A stretch of 64,000 nt of DNA, taken from contig PCCP01000121.1 in NCBI GenBank assembly GCA_002731775.1, positions 48,848 through 112,847 on the forward strand, in the 5' to 3' direction. Position 1 is the first letter of the stretch. Each line of letters starts with the position of its first letter. The notes under the pieces are model-generated. The model ran no database searches, was not told where the DNA came from, and saw only the letters and a list, made by a program, of their open reading frames with translations. This DNA is from Gammaproteobacteria bacterium (GTDB lineage Bacteria > Pseudomonadota > Gammaproteobacteria > Pseudomonadales > Pseudohongiellaceae). The position numbers were made by a program, and so were the translations under genes. Shown piece after piece: positions 49,533 to 59,017 of the stretch.

Positions 49533-52130
49533 TTAAAAACTGGCAGTGATACGAGCAAAGTAGTACGCGCCTTGCCAATCCACACTACTGCCAGACTCGT
49601 AAAGACGTCCACAGCAAGTATCGCCGACGGTGCCTTTTTCCGGGTACTCGTCAAACACATTACGAGCACCAGCGGAGATCCTGATCGTATCGTTGATCTG
49701 GTATTGGCCTTCGAGATCGACGAACCAGACGCCATCGTGAACTTGCCGGATGCTGGTACCGGAGTTAGCATTCTCACTCTCACCCCAGTAGCTTGCTCTA
49801 CCTACCAGAGTCAGGTCGCCGGCATTGTGTACGGCAGTGAAGACACCACGCCAGTTTGGATTGTAGTTCACGTAGTCGAATCGAGCCTCTTCGTTGCGGA
49901 AGGCGCTGGGGTCGGATTCGTATGCCTTCTTGTTGTAACCTATCGACGCGGTGAAGTTGGTGGTACCCCATTCCCCGCTAAGAGGATAGGTAGCAACTAT
50001 GTCAACGCCCTCGCTGGAAACGTCGAAGCCATTAGCGAAGTATAAAACACCGCCGATGGAATTGGCGCCGGAAACTCCGGCAGCATCCAAGAGGAGGAAG
50101 TTCTGATAGGCCTCACCGGAAGTCGGATCCGTGGACACGTCTCGGGTCGATATCGCATAGGTGGCGTCATCAAGTTCGATTCGATAGAAGTCCACAGTCA
50201 TATCCAGGTCACCGAGGCTCGCGGTGAAACCGATAGCCATGTTAGTGGAAGTCTCAGGCACGAGTGGGCTGGCACCCAGTGCCCCTGCCACCGGGCCACC
50301 GGCTGGGAACAGGCCCGTCGCAACCGGAAAACCATTGGGCAGTCGAGTCGATACGTTGATCGTTCCCTGCTGTCCCGGTGTCGGTGCGCGGAAGCCGGTA
50401 CCCATAGATCCGCGAATGGAAAAATTATCCGTTAATCTATACAGACCAGCGACCTTGACGACAAGCTCTGAGTCGAAATCATCGTAGTCTTCGTAGCGAA
50501 CCGCACCCTGCAGGAACATCTGTTCAGTTACGTCCGCACTGAGGTCGGCATACACCGCGTAGGAACTGCGCTCATAGACTTCGGAAAACTGCGGTGAGTA
50601 GCCTGGGAACCCATTCGAACCCACACCTACTACCGTGAAGACGGGGTCACTCGAGTCGGCGCAATTCAGGGTGGAACCACCAGCTATAACAGCAGCCCCG
50701 GCTACCGAAGCATCCGAACCATTACAGAAACCGAAGGGGTCCTGTAGTGAGTGCGGACCCGCACGGTAGGAATCTAATTCCCCTTCCACAACTTCATAGG
50801 ATTCGTCCAAGTAGCTACCGCCGAAGGCGAGTAGCAATGGGCTGGCCATGTCGGAATCAAACTCGTAGGTGAAATCGGCCTGGAATTGAGTTTCCTGGTT
50901 GATTAAATCCCCTGGCCTGAAGGACCTCGGCGAAGCGCGTCCCATGGAGGGATTGACGGTGTTAGACAGGGTATACCTGATCTCACTCTCACCCCTGCGT
51001 CCACTGATGTCGTAGCCAAGGCCGTTGTCGAAGGAACCTCGAATACCGCCCAGTATGGAGAAGTCGAATATCTCACCAAAGAATCGTGGGGTAAAGCCAC
51101 CAGGATATTTTTCCAGCGGGGTATAGATACCACCGTCAGCCTCTCTCAGCTCCTCTATGGTACCGTTGCCCTTGTAGCGATAGAAGAAACTGCCATCGCC
51201 TTCGCTTTCCGAGTAGTTGCCGAAGGCATAGGCCTCGGTGTCGGCATCGATCTGATAACCGGCATTAAAGAAGAAGCGGGCGGCTTCATGCTCGGGTTGT
51301 CCCCAGGGTTGGACTACATCGCCGAAGCCTATATTGGCATCGGCCAAACCTGCCGCGTAGCTTGGATCAGAAGCATAAGAGCTTAGAGGGGAGGCGCCGT
51401 TTGGATCGACGCAGGCCCAGCTCTGGCAATACTGCTCGGATCGGGAAGTGGCATCGGCCTGGGAATATTCGCCGGAGAGATTGAGAAAGCCATTCTCCCC
51501 CAACGGCAATCCGATATTACCCTGTACGGTTGTTTGGGCACCGTCGCCTTCGGTGAATTCACCGGCATCGATGGAGATGCTACCTCCTTCGCTGGCGTCA
51601 TTCAGTATGAGGTTGATTACGCCGGCGATAGCATCAGAGCCATATTGAGCCGAGGCACCGTCTCGCAGAACTTCGATGTTCTTCAAGGCGATGGATGGAA
51701 TAGTGGCTAAATCCGGTCCCTGGGTGCCGGAACCGCCGATGGATACCAGTGCGCCGCGGTGGCGGCGCTTGGAGTTTACCAGCACCAGGGTTTTATCCGT
51801 GGGCAGGCCGCGCAATTCAGCCGGACGGATGAACGAGGCGCCGTCTGAGATTGGCTGCCGGCCTAAATTGAAAGATGGCACCAGGGTCTTGAGAATGTCG
51901 TTGGTATCGGTGTAAGAGACCGCTCTTAAGTCTGCAGCGGTGAAAACGTCGATCGGTACCGGTGAATCGGTAACTGTTCTTGGTCTTCCTCGTGCTCCCG
52001 TCACGACGATTTCTTCTAGCCGGGTAACATCGGCGTCATCGGATTGCTGGGCCATCGCTTGAGTGCTAAAGCCACTCGCCGACAGGCATGCAATCGCTAA
52101 CAGGTACTTACGATGCTTGCGAAATTTCAT
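49533..52130 (-). CDS. TonB-dependent outer-membrane receptor
   Basis: 865 residues. A signal peptide (ending QAMAQQS) is followed by a TonB-box-like start (LEEIVVTGARGRPR), a plug domain (about 45-170: SPVPIDVFTAADLRAVSYTD, IEVLRDGASAQYGSDAIAGV) and a 22-strand barrel. The last strand is AYYFARITASF, with the C-terminal Phe. The substrate of this class (receptors with SKRRHRGALVSIGG) is often a plant or algal compound or an unknown carbon source; it cannot be deduced from sequence. The neighbour is a PQQ dehydrogenase lipoprotein 340 bases upstream in the same direction. Confidence 0.93.
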   Translation of the reverse strand: MKFRKHRKYLLAIACLSASGFSTQAMAQQSDDADVTRLEEIVVTGARGRPRTVTDSPVPIDVFTAADLRAVSYTDTNDILKTLVPSFNLGRQPISDGASFIRPAELRGLPTDKTLVLVNSKRRHRGALVSIGGSGTQGPDLATIPSIALKNIEVLRDGASAQYGSDAIAGVINLILNDASEGGSISIDAGEFTEGDGAQTTVQGNIGLPLGENGFLNLSGEYSQADATSRSEQYCQSWACVDPNGASPLSSYASDPSYAAGLADANIGFGDVVQPWGQPEHEAARFFFNAGYQIDADTEAYAFGNYSESEGDGSFFYRYKGNGTIEELREADGGIYTPLEKYPGGFTPRFFGEIFDFSILGGIRGSFDNGLGYDISGRRGESEIRYTLSNTVNPSMGRASPRSFRPGDLINQETQFQADFTYEFDSDMASPLLLAFGGSYLDESYEVVEGELDSYRAGPHSLQDPFGFCNGSDASVAGAAVIAGGSTLNCADSSDPVFTVVGVGSNGFPGYSPQFSEVYERSSYAVYADLSADVTEQMFLQGAVRYEDYDDFDSELVVKVAGLYRLTDNFSIRGSMGTGFRAPTPGQQGTINVSTRLPNGFPVATGLFPAGGPVAGALGASPLVPETSTNMAIGFTASLGDLDMTVDFYRIELDDATYAISTRDVSTDPTSGEAYQNFLLLDAAGVSGANSIGGVLYFANGFDVSSEGVDIVATYPLSGEWGTTNFTASIGYNKKAYESDPSAFRNEEARFDYVNYNPNWRGVFTAVHNAGDLTLVGRASYWGESENANSGTSIRQVHDGVWFVDLEGQYQINDTIRISAGARNVFDEYPEKGTVGDTCCGRLYESGSSVDWQGAYYFARITASF

Positions 52131-52470
52131 ACAAATACTCCTTGATAATATTTTGTTGTAGGTTGTTACGAGTAGGAAACTTGTGTATGCAGTAGAATTC
52201 AGGGATCTGCATGTATTGAGTCAACCCCCATTAACTCCCGTGACCTCGCATTAAGACCTAAAAGCCGATAATTATCAAGCCTCGGAGCCCTTTTAAACAT
52301 AAGAATCTTTGTAGTAAATGGGCCTGATTTGGAAACTCTCCCGATACAGAAGCTTTTGCTGGGAGAAATTGCACTCTAATGCGCTAGATAAGCCCCATTT
52401 TAGCCCCCAAAATCCCCTGCAGACCTGGGAAAATCACTCTATTACGGTGGATTATCCTGCCTGAGTTTGT
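52131..52470. other. Intergenic region upstream of TonB receptor
   Basis: No gene is seen in 340 bases. The TonB receptor start has AAGGAG about eight bases upstream. A weak promoter candidate for it on the minus strand has TTGACT at 52219-52224 and, 17 bases further, TGAATT (only half matching a -10 box). No clear terminator follows the PQQ gene. Confidence 0.35.
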
Positions 52471-54396
52471 TCAGGGCAGAGCCAGAGCCAGCAGTTTGGC
52501 ATCGGCGCCGCCACCGGCTGCCACGGCGATGTACTGCGTGCCGTCGATCATATAGGTCATCGGCGCACCCTGGGGAATTGCCGGTAACTCTACCTGGTAG
52601 ATGGTTTCGCCATTCTGCTTATCCATGGCGCGCAATACCGGCACGCCATCGGTGATGGCCTGGAACAACAGGGATTTTGTGACTAACAGAGGCGCAAAGC
52701 TGGTGATCCCAACCGGGCCCGGATCAGCCAGACCAAGCGCGATGATCTGCTCACGGATGCCTTCGGCATTGGCTCGCTCCCACAGGTAGTCGCCGCTATT
52801 CAGATCGATGGCGCTGATCTTACCGTAGGGTGGTTTCGTCAGCGGCAATCCGAGTGGCCCGGAAATACTGGTGATGCCCTGGCGCACGTAACGAAATTCG
52901 GTGATGGCAGGATCCTGCTCGATGAGCTGCACGACAATCGGGTTGTTGATGGCCGGGATGTAGAATATCGAGGTCTGGGGATCGAAGGCGGCACCGCTCC
53001 ATTCCGCGCCTCCGGTCCAGCCGGGCATATTGATGGTTCCTCGCAGCGAAGGTGGCGTATACAGGCCACCATAGTCCAGCTCACTGATTAAGTCGAAGGC
53101 CTGCGCCGTCAATTCGGGCGTGAAGTCGATCAGGGTATCGGCAGAAATGCCCTGTAAGGCAAACGGGGCGGGGCGGGTTGGGAAGGGCTGCGTCGGCGAT
53201 GCCCGCTCACCGGGAACTGTACTGGCAGGCACTGCCCGCTCTTCGATTGGCCACACCGGTTCCCCGCTTATCCGATCCAGGACATAGACGAAGCCCTGCT
53301 TGGAAACCTGGGCCAGGGCCTTGATCTCGCGGCCATCCACGGTGATGTCTACCAGGTTCGGTGCCGCCGGTGGATCGTAATCCCACAACTCATGATGAAC
53401 GATCTGATAGTGCCAGATGCGCTCGCCAGTTGCGGCATCCAGGCACACGATAGACGTGCCGAACAGGTTATCGCCCAGTCGCTGGCCCCCATACCAATCG
53501 TTTCCCGGGGTACCTATGGGTAGATAGACATAGCCCAGCTCAGGATCGGCGCTCATCATGGTCCATACATTAGTGGCTCCGGTCACTTTCCAGGAGTCGT
53601 TCTCCCAGCTTTCATTACCGAATTCCCCCTGCTGGGGAATGGTGTGGAAGATCCATTTTTGTGCGCCGGTGTTGAGGTCGAAACCGCGTATATGGCCCGG
53701 TGGCACGTCGGTCTGTTTTGCGGGAATGCGATCGAACATCGGATCGTCATAGACTACGGCGCCGAGGATCACGATATCGCCAACGATAGTCAGCGCCGCC
53801 GAATTGGCATACATGGATCGATCGACTTCCCGACCCAGCCCAAGGCTAAGGTCTACCTTGCCGCCGCTGCCGAAATCGGGGTCGGGCTCACCGGTTTCGG
53901 CATCCAGCGACCACAGAAACGCGTTGGCAGTACCGAGGATGATACGCGGCTCGACCCCGTCTTCTCCCTGCTTCTCCCAGTACGTAACACCGCGATGATT
54001 AAATCCGTTGTTTGCCGGCCGGCCGTGTTCCCAGGTTAAGGTATTGAACACCCACTTCTGTTCGCCGCTGGCGGCATCCAGTGCCACCACGTGACCCAGT
54101 GACGTACTGACGTAAAGCGTGTCCTCAATCTTGATTGGCGTGGCTTTGAAACCGGAGGGAACAAACTGGGGGCGCTGCGCTACGGCAGCATTATCGACGG
54201 ACTCCCAAACCCAGGCGATCTCCAGTTGCGCTACCGTATCCCGGTTAATCTGCTCAAGATCGGCATACTTGGAAGCGCCTGGATCGTTCGCATAATTGGG
54301 CCAGTCGTAGCTGCTAGCCGCAGCCGCGTCGGGCGATGAGTCCTGGGTGCAGGCGCAGAGCAACAGCAGGAGTAGTGCAATTGAAGTGTGTCTCAT
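52471..54396 (-). CDS. PQQ-dependent dehydrogenase, lipoprotein form
   Basis: 641 residues from the ATG at 54394-54396 (GGGAGG eight bases upstream); an upstream 24-codon extension is not supported. A lipobox (LLLLLCAC, Cys near 16) makes it a lipoprotein. The propeller begins SYDWPNYANDPGASKYADLE and keeps the W-motif blades (GEQKWVFNTL, GAQKWIFHTI, GERIWHYQIV) and the active-site stretch VHHELWDYDPPAAP. It is similar to the enzyme at 19164-21320 in plan but with a different anchor and shorter C-terminus. It starts 79 bases after the stop of the AhpD-like gene, which may be co-transcribed with it. Substrate unknown. Confidence 0.9.
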   Translation of the reverse strand: MRHTSIALLLLLLCACTQDSSPDAAAASSYDWPNYANDPGASKYADLEQINRDTVAQLEIAWVWESVDNAAVAQRPQFVPSGFKATPIKIEDTLYVSTSLGHVVALDAASGEQKWVFNTLTWEHGRPANNGFNHRGVTYWEKQGEDGVEPRIILGTANAFLWSLDAETGEPDPDFGSGGKVDLSLGLGREVDRSMYANSAALTIVGDIVILGAVVYDDPMFDRIPAKQTDVPPGHIRGFDLNTGAQKWIFHTIPQQGEFGNESWENDSWKVTGATNVWTMMSADPELGYVYLPIGTPGNDWYGGQRLGDNLFGTSIVCLDAATGERIWHYQIVHHELWDYDPPAAPNLVDITVDGREIKALAQVSKQGFVYVLDRISGEPVWPIEERAVPASTVPGERASPTQPFPTRPAPFALQGISADTLIDFTPELTAQAFDLISELDYGGLYTPPSLRGTINMPGWTGGAEWSGAAFDPQTSIFYIPAINNPIVVQLIEQDPAITEFRYVRQGITSISGPLGLPLTKPPYGKISAIDLNSGDYLWERANAEGIREQIIALGLADPGPVGITSFAPLLVTKSLLFQAITDGVPVLRAMDKQNGETIYQVELPAIPQGAPMTYMIDGTQYIAVAAGGGADAKLLALALP

Positions 54397-54475
54397 AACG
54401 ACCTCCCGATTGAGAATAAGGAGGGCAGACCGGTCTATTCTGTCCCTGCAAATGAATGCACAGGCCAATCCGTCC

Positions 54476-55600
54476 CTAATTATTCACGGCGGAATTTTGT
54501 GCGGTCTCGAACCTGGCAAGATCCAGTTCCTGCCGCACCTGTTGACCCAACTCCGTGGTCATATCATCGATCGGAATACCCATGGCATCGGCGATGCGCA
54601 CCATACGCTGGAAATTGGCGGCGACACCGGCGGCATCCACCAGCACTGCCGCGCCTGCCAGCTCGACTAATTGCTGCCGTGCTGTGCTCAGCTGGGCTTC
54701 ATCTCCCATCGCCACGGCTTCGCCAAGCTGCATGAGTTCGGCGCCGAATTCCACACCTACCCCTGCCGCCGAGGCATCGCCGTTGATGCCTTGAAGATCA
54801 ATTTCGGTGTTGGTGGTCAGTGCGCTCGCACGGAGCATCGAGGCATGTGCGCTGGTTCAGTAGAAACATTCATTGATGGCGGAGACCCGACCCGCCACCA
54901 GTTCCATCTGCATGCGGTTAATGACACGATCGTCCTGCTTCACCAAATTTGTCATTCCTTCCACAGAAATATACTGGACAGACGCGAGGCGCCGCCAATC
55001 ACGCACCGCATCGGGTACCAGGCTCAAGGCGCGCAGCACATTGGCCCCTCTGCTGCCTCGATACAGGTCGCTTTCAGCGCCGGTGGCGCCTTCGGCGCTG
55101 ATCATCGGCACGAAACCAGTGCCACCGACGGCCTGGGATGGCCGGTATCGACTCGGCTCGCCGGTCACCGGCTGTGGCAGCGGCTCCAGTTCAAGACCGA
55201 GGGCACGATTGAACTCGTCGACACTGAACACCGTCACGACGATGCCAGCCAGTTCGACGTAAGCCTCGTTGGAGAAGCCCTTGTCAGTCATTTGATCTAC
55301 CCAGGTCTGGCTAATGCGTGCCTGATCGGTGACGATACGATGCACCGCATCCACCGCCAGATCATCGAGATCTCCCGCGCTATCGTGTTGACCTTGCAGC
55401 TTGTAGGGCGATAGAGCCTGCCGCCGTTCGGCGCAGAATTTGCAGTGGCTCGCCAGTCTGCTTTCTGCGGCGATCGCGACCCGCTCGGCACCACTCCACC
55501 ATGAGCCAGCGCCCGCAAGTCGCTGCCAAAACTGCCGGTATTCCAGTTTGATATCGTCTCGAATCGGGTAAGGAGAATCGTTGTAGCTAAAGTGGGTCAT
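54476..55600 (-). CDS. AhpD/CMD-like two-domain protein, probable selenoprotein (in-frame UGA)
   Basis: One reading frame of 374 codons plus a final stop, interrupted only by a TGA at 54857-54859 (codon 248). The N-terminal half has a carboxymuconolactone-decarboxylase/AhpD-like helix with CKFC (SRLASHCKFCAERR). The second half has E-L-V-A-G-R-V-S-A-I-N-E-C-F-Y-[TGA]-T-S-A-H, which is exactly the AhpD motif E-x11-C-x2-C-x3-H with the second Cys codon replaced by TGA. After the TGA the frame stays open for 126 codons with family-like helices (VELAGAAVLVDAAGVAANFQ). A CxxU selenocysteine peroxidase/reductase is the best reading; a nonsense mutation of Cys is the alternative. No good ribosome-binding site precedes the ATG. 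Confidence 0.8.
54821..54856 (-). promoter_or_regulatory. Candidate bacterial SECIS region after the UGA
   Basis: In the mRNA, two competing hairpins can form right after the UGA. One pairs UGCUC with GAGCG (one U-G pair) around the loop CGUGC, with a G at the second loop position 26 bases after the UGA. The other pairs UGCCUCG with CGAG-C-GCA (bulged C) around a 10-base loop starting 19 bases after the UGA. Both fit the distance known for bacterial SECIS loops, but energies were not computed. Confidence 0.35.
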
Positions 55601-55768
55601 ATGCAGGGGGATGTGGAAACTAACAATGGGTGAGCGCGTAAAAATCCAGGCTGAACTATGGTGTAGATTGGAATTTTGTTCAAGAAAAACAGAAAAAAGC
55701 CAGAATAGCGGACACAGGCGCCTGCCTTTTACCGCGAGCTGCCAGGGAGTTAACCGGGGCAGTCTCCA

Positions 55769-57073
55769 TCACTCTGACTGCTTCATGGACAGGACCGCGA
55801 ACATGGCGATTATCAAGGGTACTGCGAACACCACAAAACAATCTGCTCCGCTCCAGCCACGGTCTAATAAAAAACCTGCGATAAGCGGGCCGACCACCGC
55901 GCCAATTCTGCCAATACCAATCGCCCATCCCATGCCGGTATTGCGAATTTCGGTGGCATAGATATTCGGGGTGATGGCATAGAGCCCAATCATGGAGCCG
56001 AAGATAAAGAAGCCGATTACGAAGCCAAAAATCAGCATCAAGCTTAATCCACTCTGCAACAGGCCAAAGGCGATCATGGCAATCGCGCACATCACCATGA
56101 ACAGGGCGACTAATTTGGTAACTGCAAATCTGGCGGTGAAGTAACCCAGGAATACGCCGCCAATAACGCCGCCGATATTCACCAGCACGCCGCCGGAGAT
56201 ACCCTGCTCAACATTCAGTCCAGCCTCGGTTAATAAGGTAGGTGTCCAGCTTAAAACAAAATAGAAGCTGAGCATGACCATGAAAAAGGCCAGCCAGAGC
56301 AGCACCGTAGCCCTCGCCAGCTTCGGAGCGAGTAAACTGAGTACGGGCACCGGCGCTACCGAGAGATGTTCGCCTCGATCCGGCAAGGAAGTGAGTGGGT
56401 CTTTTCCCAATTTACGCAACAAGTCATTTATGCTTGCCAGCGCCGATTTGGGTTGCCGTGTAGTAAGGTAGTCCAGTGATTCCGGCAGTAACAGGTACAC
56501 TAATGGAATCATCAGTGCAGAGCACAGGGCACCGAACATAAACACTTCACGCCAGCCGTATTGCACGATTAGCACCGCAGCGATCGAACCGCCAATGGTG
56601 GCGCCGATGGGGTAGCCGGATTGTACAAGACTGATAGAAAAACCGCGCCGGACATCAGACGAGTATTCGGCGGTGATGGTAGTGATACTGGCAAGCATGC
56701 CCCCAATGCCCAGGCCAGTAACAATGCGGGTACTGACCAGGCTGGTGACAGAATTCATGAACGCCGATGCCATCATGCCCAGACTTATAATCAACAGGCA
56801 AAGCAGAATTATTCGGCGACGACCCACCCGGTCTGCCAGTGGCGCAATAAACAGAGATCCCAGTGCCATTCCGAGCAGCCCGGAACTGAATAGTATGCCT
56901 AAGGACTGCGGCTCTAACTGCCATTCTCTGGCGATTTCCGGGGCGGTAAATGCCATCACCAGAACATCAAACCCGTCCAACATATTGATGACGACACACA
57001 TGGCCACGGCAATGATTTGCACTGGCCGCATGGCATCAGATTTAATACTCGCTACCACGTCTTCATGCATCAT
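55769..57073 (-). CDS. pcaK: MFS aromatic acid:H+ symporter, PcaK-like
   Basis: 434 residues with 12 transmembrane helices. AAHS-family features: the DGFD motif in helix 1 (INMLDGFDVLVMAF), LADRVGRRRIILLCL in the loop 2-3, TRIVTGLGIGGMLASITTIT in helix 4, and a large central loop. The family imports 4-hydroxybenzoate, protocatechuate and similar acids. It overlaps pcaB by four bases and ends the pcaCHGBK operon, so it is the likely uptake route for the pathway substrate. The precise acid is inferred from its neighbours, including pobA. Confidence 0.9.
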   Translation of the reverse strand: MMHEDVVASIKSDAMRPVQIIAVAMCVVINMLDGFDVLVMAFTAPEIAREWQLEPQSLGILFSSGLLGMALGSLFIAPLADRVGRRRIILLCLLIISLGMMASAFMNSVTSLVSTRIVTGLGIGGMLASITTITAEYSSDVRRGFSISLVQSGYPIGATIGGSIAAVLIVQYGWREVFMFGALCSALMIPLVYLLLPESLDYLTTRQPKSALASINDLLRKLGKDPLTSLPDRGEHLSVAPVPVLSLLAPKLARATVLLWLAFFMVMLSFYFVLSWTPTLLTEAGLNVEQGISGGVLVNIGGVIGGVFLGYFTARFAVTKLVALFMVMCAIAMIAFGLLQSGLSLMLIFGFVIGFFIFGSMIGLYAITPNIYATEIRNTGMGWAIGIGRIGAVVGPLIAGFLLDRGWSGADCFVVFAVPLIIAMFAVLSMKQSE

Positions 57074-58404
57074 CCATATCCTTCTATTGCACTATCTTCC
57101 AACACACGATCGATAAAGTCTTGCGCCACACCGAGATAATTTTGTGGGTTCTTTAGCTGTTCCCAGTCAACTTCAGCATCACTGGACTTGCTTAACTCGG
57201 CAATCAAATGACGTCCGTTGTCGCTGGCATCCCGACAGGCTTTGTAGACAATTTCAGTCGCCTGTTTCCTGTCGATAAATTTACTCAATTCAAAAACTGC
57301 GGCCTCGGCCAGCACCATGCCATTAGATTTTTCCAGGTTGGCGAGCATGGTTTTTTCCCTGATCTCGATGCTATCGATAGCCGCGATCGCCAGCCGCAGG
57401 CTGGAGGCGCAGGCACTGATGAGAGCGGGCAGGGACATGCGTTCCAGAGTCATCGACACGCCATCGCGTTCATTTGCAGTTAACAAGGTTTGATGCACGG
57501 TGCCTATTTGAGTGCCGGAAAATCTTGCCAGCGCCACCAGGTTTTCGGCGATAACGGGATTCGATTTTTGTGGCATGGTGGAGGAACCACCAGCCGCAGT
57601 AAAGCCTATTTCGGCAACTTCAGACTGCGCCAACAGCAAAAAATCCTGGCCCATCTTGCCAATAATGCCCGAGGTCATGGCCAGCCAATTGGAAAATTCG
57701 ACGATGTTATCCCGTTGATTATGCCAGGGCATGGGCGGGGAATTCAGATCCAGAGCCGCCGCCAATTTCCTGCTGACCTCGGCTGCCTGAACTCCCATCG
57801 CCGCCAGGGTTCCCCCGGCGCCGCCTAGTTGCACCACAAGTAGCCGTGGCAACAGGGAATGAAGTCGCATTTTTTGCCGCTGCAGGGGTGCCAGCCAACT
57901 GGCAGTTTTTAAGCCAAATACAGTCGGGGTTGCCCATTGGGTTCTGGTCCTCGCCACTGTCAATGTGTGCCGATGAGACTCGGTAAGTTGTTGTAACAAG
58001 GCGATGAGCGTGTCGAGCCTGGATCCCATAATCCGCGTAAGTGATTTCAATCTCAGCACCAATGCCGAGTCTTCGATGTCCTGGGAGGTCGCCCCCCAGT
58101 GCAGAAAATTACCGACTTCAGCGGGTAGTTGCTCGCGGGTTAGCCTGACCAGGCCCGGGGTGCTAATTCCATCTTTTGCGTATGCCGTTGCCAGAAATTT
58201 TGGCTCCAGCTTCAGTGTGCTCAACAGTCGCGAGATAGTGTCGCCCTTACCCTCGGGAATGAGTCCAAGAGCCTGTTGCACCATTGCCAACTTCGCTTCG
58301 ACTTCCAGTGCGCTGCGGATCTGCTCAACATCGGAGAGCAGGGATTTAATTTCATCATCGGCAAATACCGACGCCGAAATTTCCGAATCGAAGACACTAA
58401 CCAT
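57070..58404 (-). CDS. pcaB: 3-carboxy-cis,cis-muconate cycloisomerase
   Basis: 444 residues of the fumarase/aspartase superfamily. Landmarks: the N-terminal helix DEIKSLLSDVEQIRSALEVE, the substrate-binding NFLHWGATSQDIEDSALVLR with catalytic His, the region PMPWHNQRDNIVEFSNWLA, and the signature loop GGSSTMPQKSNPVIAENLVA. It converts 3-carboxymuconate to 4-carboxymuconolactone, after the pcaGH step and before PcaC. Translational overlap with pcaK. It follows pcaG by 18 bases. Confidence 0.95.
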   Translation of the reverse strand: MVSVFDSEISASVFADDEIKSLLSDVEQIRSALEVEAKLAMVQQALGLIPEGKGDTISRLLSTLKLEPKFLATAYAKDGISTPGLVRLTREQLPAEVGNFLHWGATSQDIEDSALVLRLKSLTRIMGSRLDTLIALLQQLTESHRHTLTVARTRTQWATPTVFGLKTASWLAPLQRQKMRLHSLLPRLLVVQLGGAGGTLAAMGVQAAEVSRKLAAALDLNSPPMPWHNQRDNIVEFSNWLAMTSGIIGKMGQDFLLLAQSEVAEIGFTAAGGSSTMPQKSNPVIAENLVALARFSGTQIGTVHQTLLTANERDGVSMTLERMSLPALISACASSLRLAIAAIDSIEIREKTMLANLEKSNGMVLAEAAVFELSKFIDRKQATEIVYKACRDASDNGRHLIAELSKSSDAEVDWEQLKNPQNYLGVAQDFIDRVLEDSAIEGYG

Positions 58405-58422
58405 GGGTTGAATAATCCTTTT

Positions 58423-59016
58423 TTAGATGTCAAAAAAGAGGGTTTCATCGGCACCCTGCATATGAATATCGAAGACGTAAGTCAAACCTTCTTCGCCTTC
58501 TATGCCCATGGCTATCAGACTGGTCTTACGATCCTCGGGTAGCTGCTGGAATATAAAATCCCGGGCATTGGCTTCCGCTTCGTCGTCGAAATAGAGCCGG
58601 GTAAAAGCATGGGTCATCAGCCCCCGCATAAACACGATCACGGTAATATACGGCGCCTGATCCACGCCACAGTTGCCCGGTTTTATAGTTTTAAAACTGA
58701 AATGAAGGTCATCCCGGTAACCGGTTCCACAGCGGGCATAGCCGCAGAAATTTTCCTGATCATATTGGCCATTACAATCGGCCTGCCAGATTTCGATCAT
58801 GGCGTCATCGGCCGCCTTGCCCTCGCCGTCGAAGACCCGACCCTGGATGTGAACCACCTGGCCTGGCCCGGAAATAGTGTTGTCGATAATACTGTCGAAG
58901 GGATAATCGCTTTGTGCCGCCGTCAGACCCTGGGCGAAAAAGGGCCCAATAGTCTGGGACGGTGTCTGGCTTGGTATCGGTTTGCTGGGCACGGTCGTTT
59001 TCCTTAATTGATCCAC
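58423..59016 (-). CDS. pcaG: Protocatechuate 3,4-dioxygenase alpha subunit
   Basis: 197 residues. The GTG start (59014-59016) is supported by CAGG five bases upstream, within the end of pcaH. Family features: PSQTIGPFFAQGLTAAQ, the intradiol beta-sandwich (VVHIQGRVFDGEGKAADDAM, IEIWQADCNGQYDQENF), HFSFKTIKPGNCGVD, and YITVIVFMRGLMTHAFTRLY with TRLYFDDE. The alpha subunit has no iron ligands and supports the beta subunit. It lies one base after the pcaH stop, a typical coupling. Confidence 0.95.
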   Translation of the reverse strand: MDQLRKTTVPSKPIPSQTPSQTIGPFFAQGLTAAQSDYPFDSIIDNTISGPGQVVHIQGRVFDGEGKAADDAMIEIWQADCNGQYDQENFCGYARCGTGYRDDLHFSFKTIKPGNCGVDQAPYITVIVFMRGLMTHAFTRLYFDDEAEANARDFIFQQLPEDRKTSLIAMGIEGEEGLTYVFDIHMQGADETLFFDI

Positions 59017-59017
59017 T

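Noticed and set aside
54476..54838. Separate 120-residue gene downstream of the AhpD-like gene
   Set aside because: It is in the same frame as the upstream part, its first Met is not preceded by a ribosome-binding site, and it completes the AhpD motif (TSAH) that starts before the TGA; better read as the rest of one protein.
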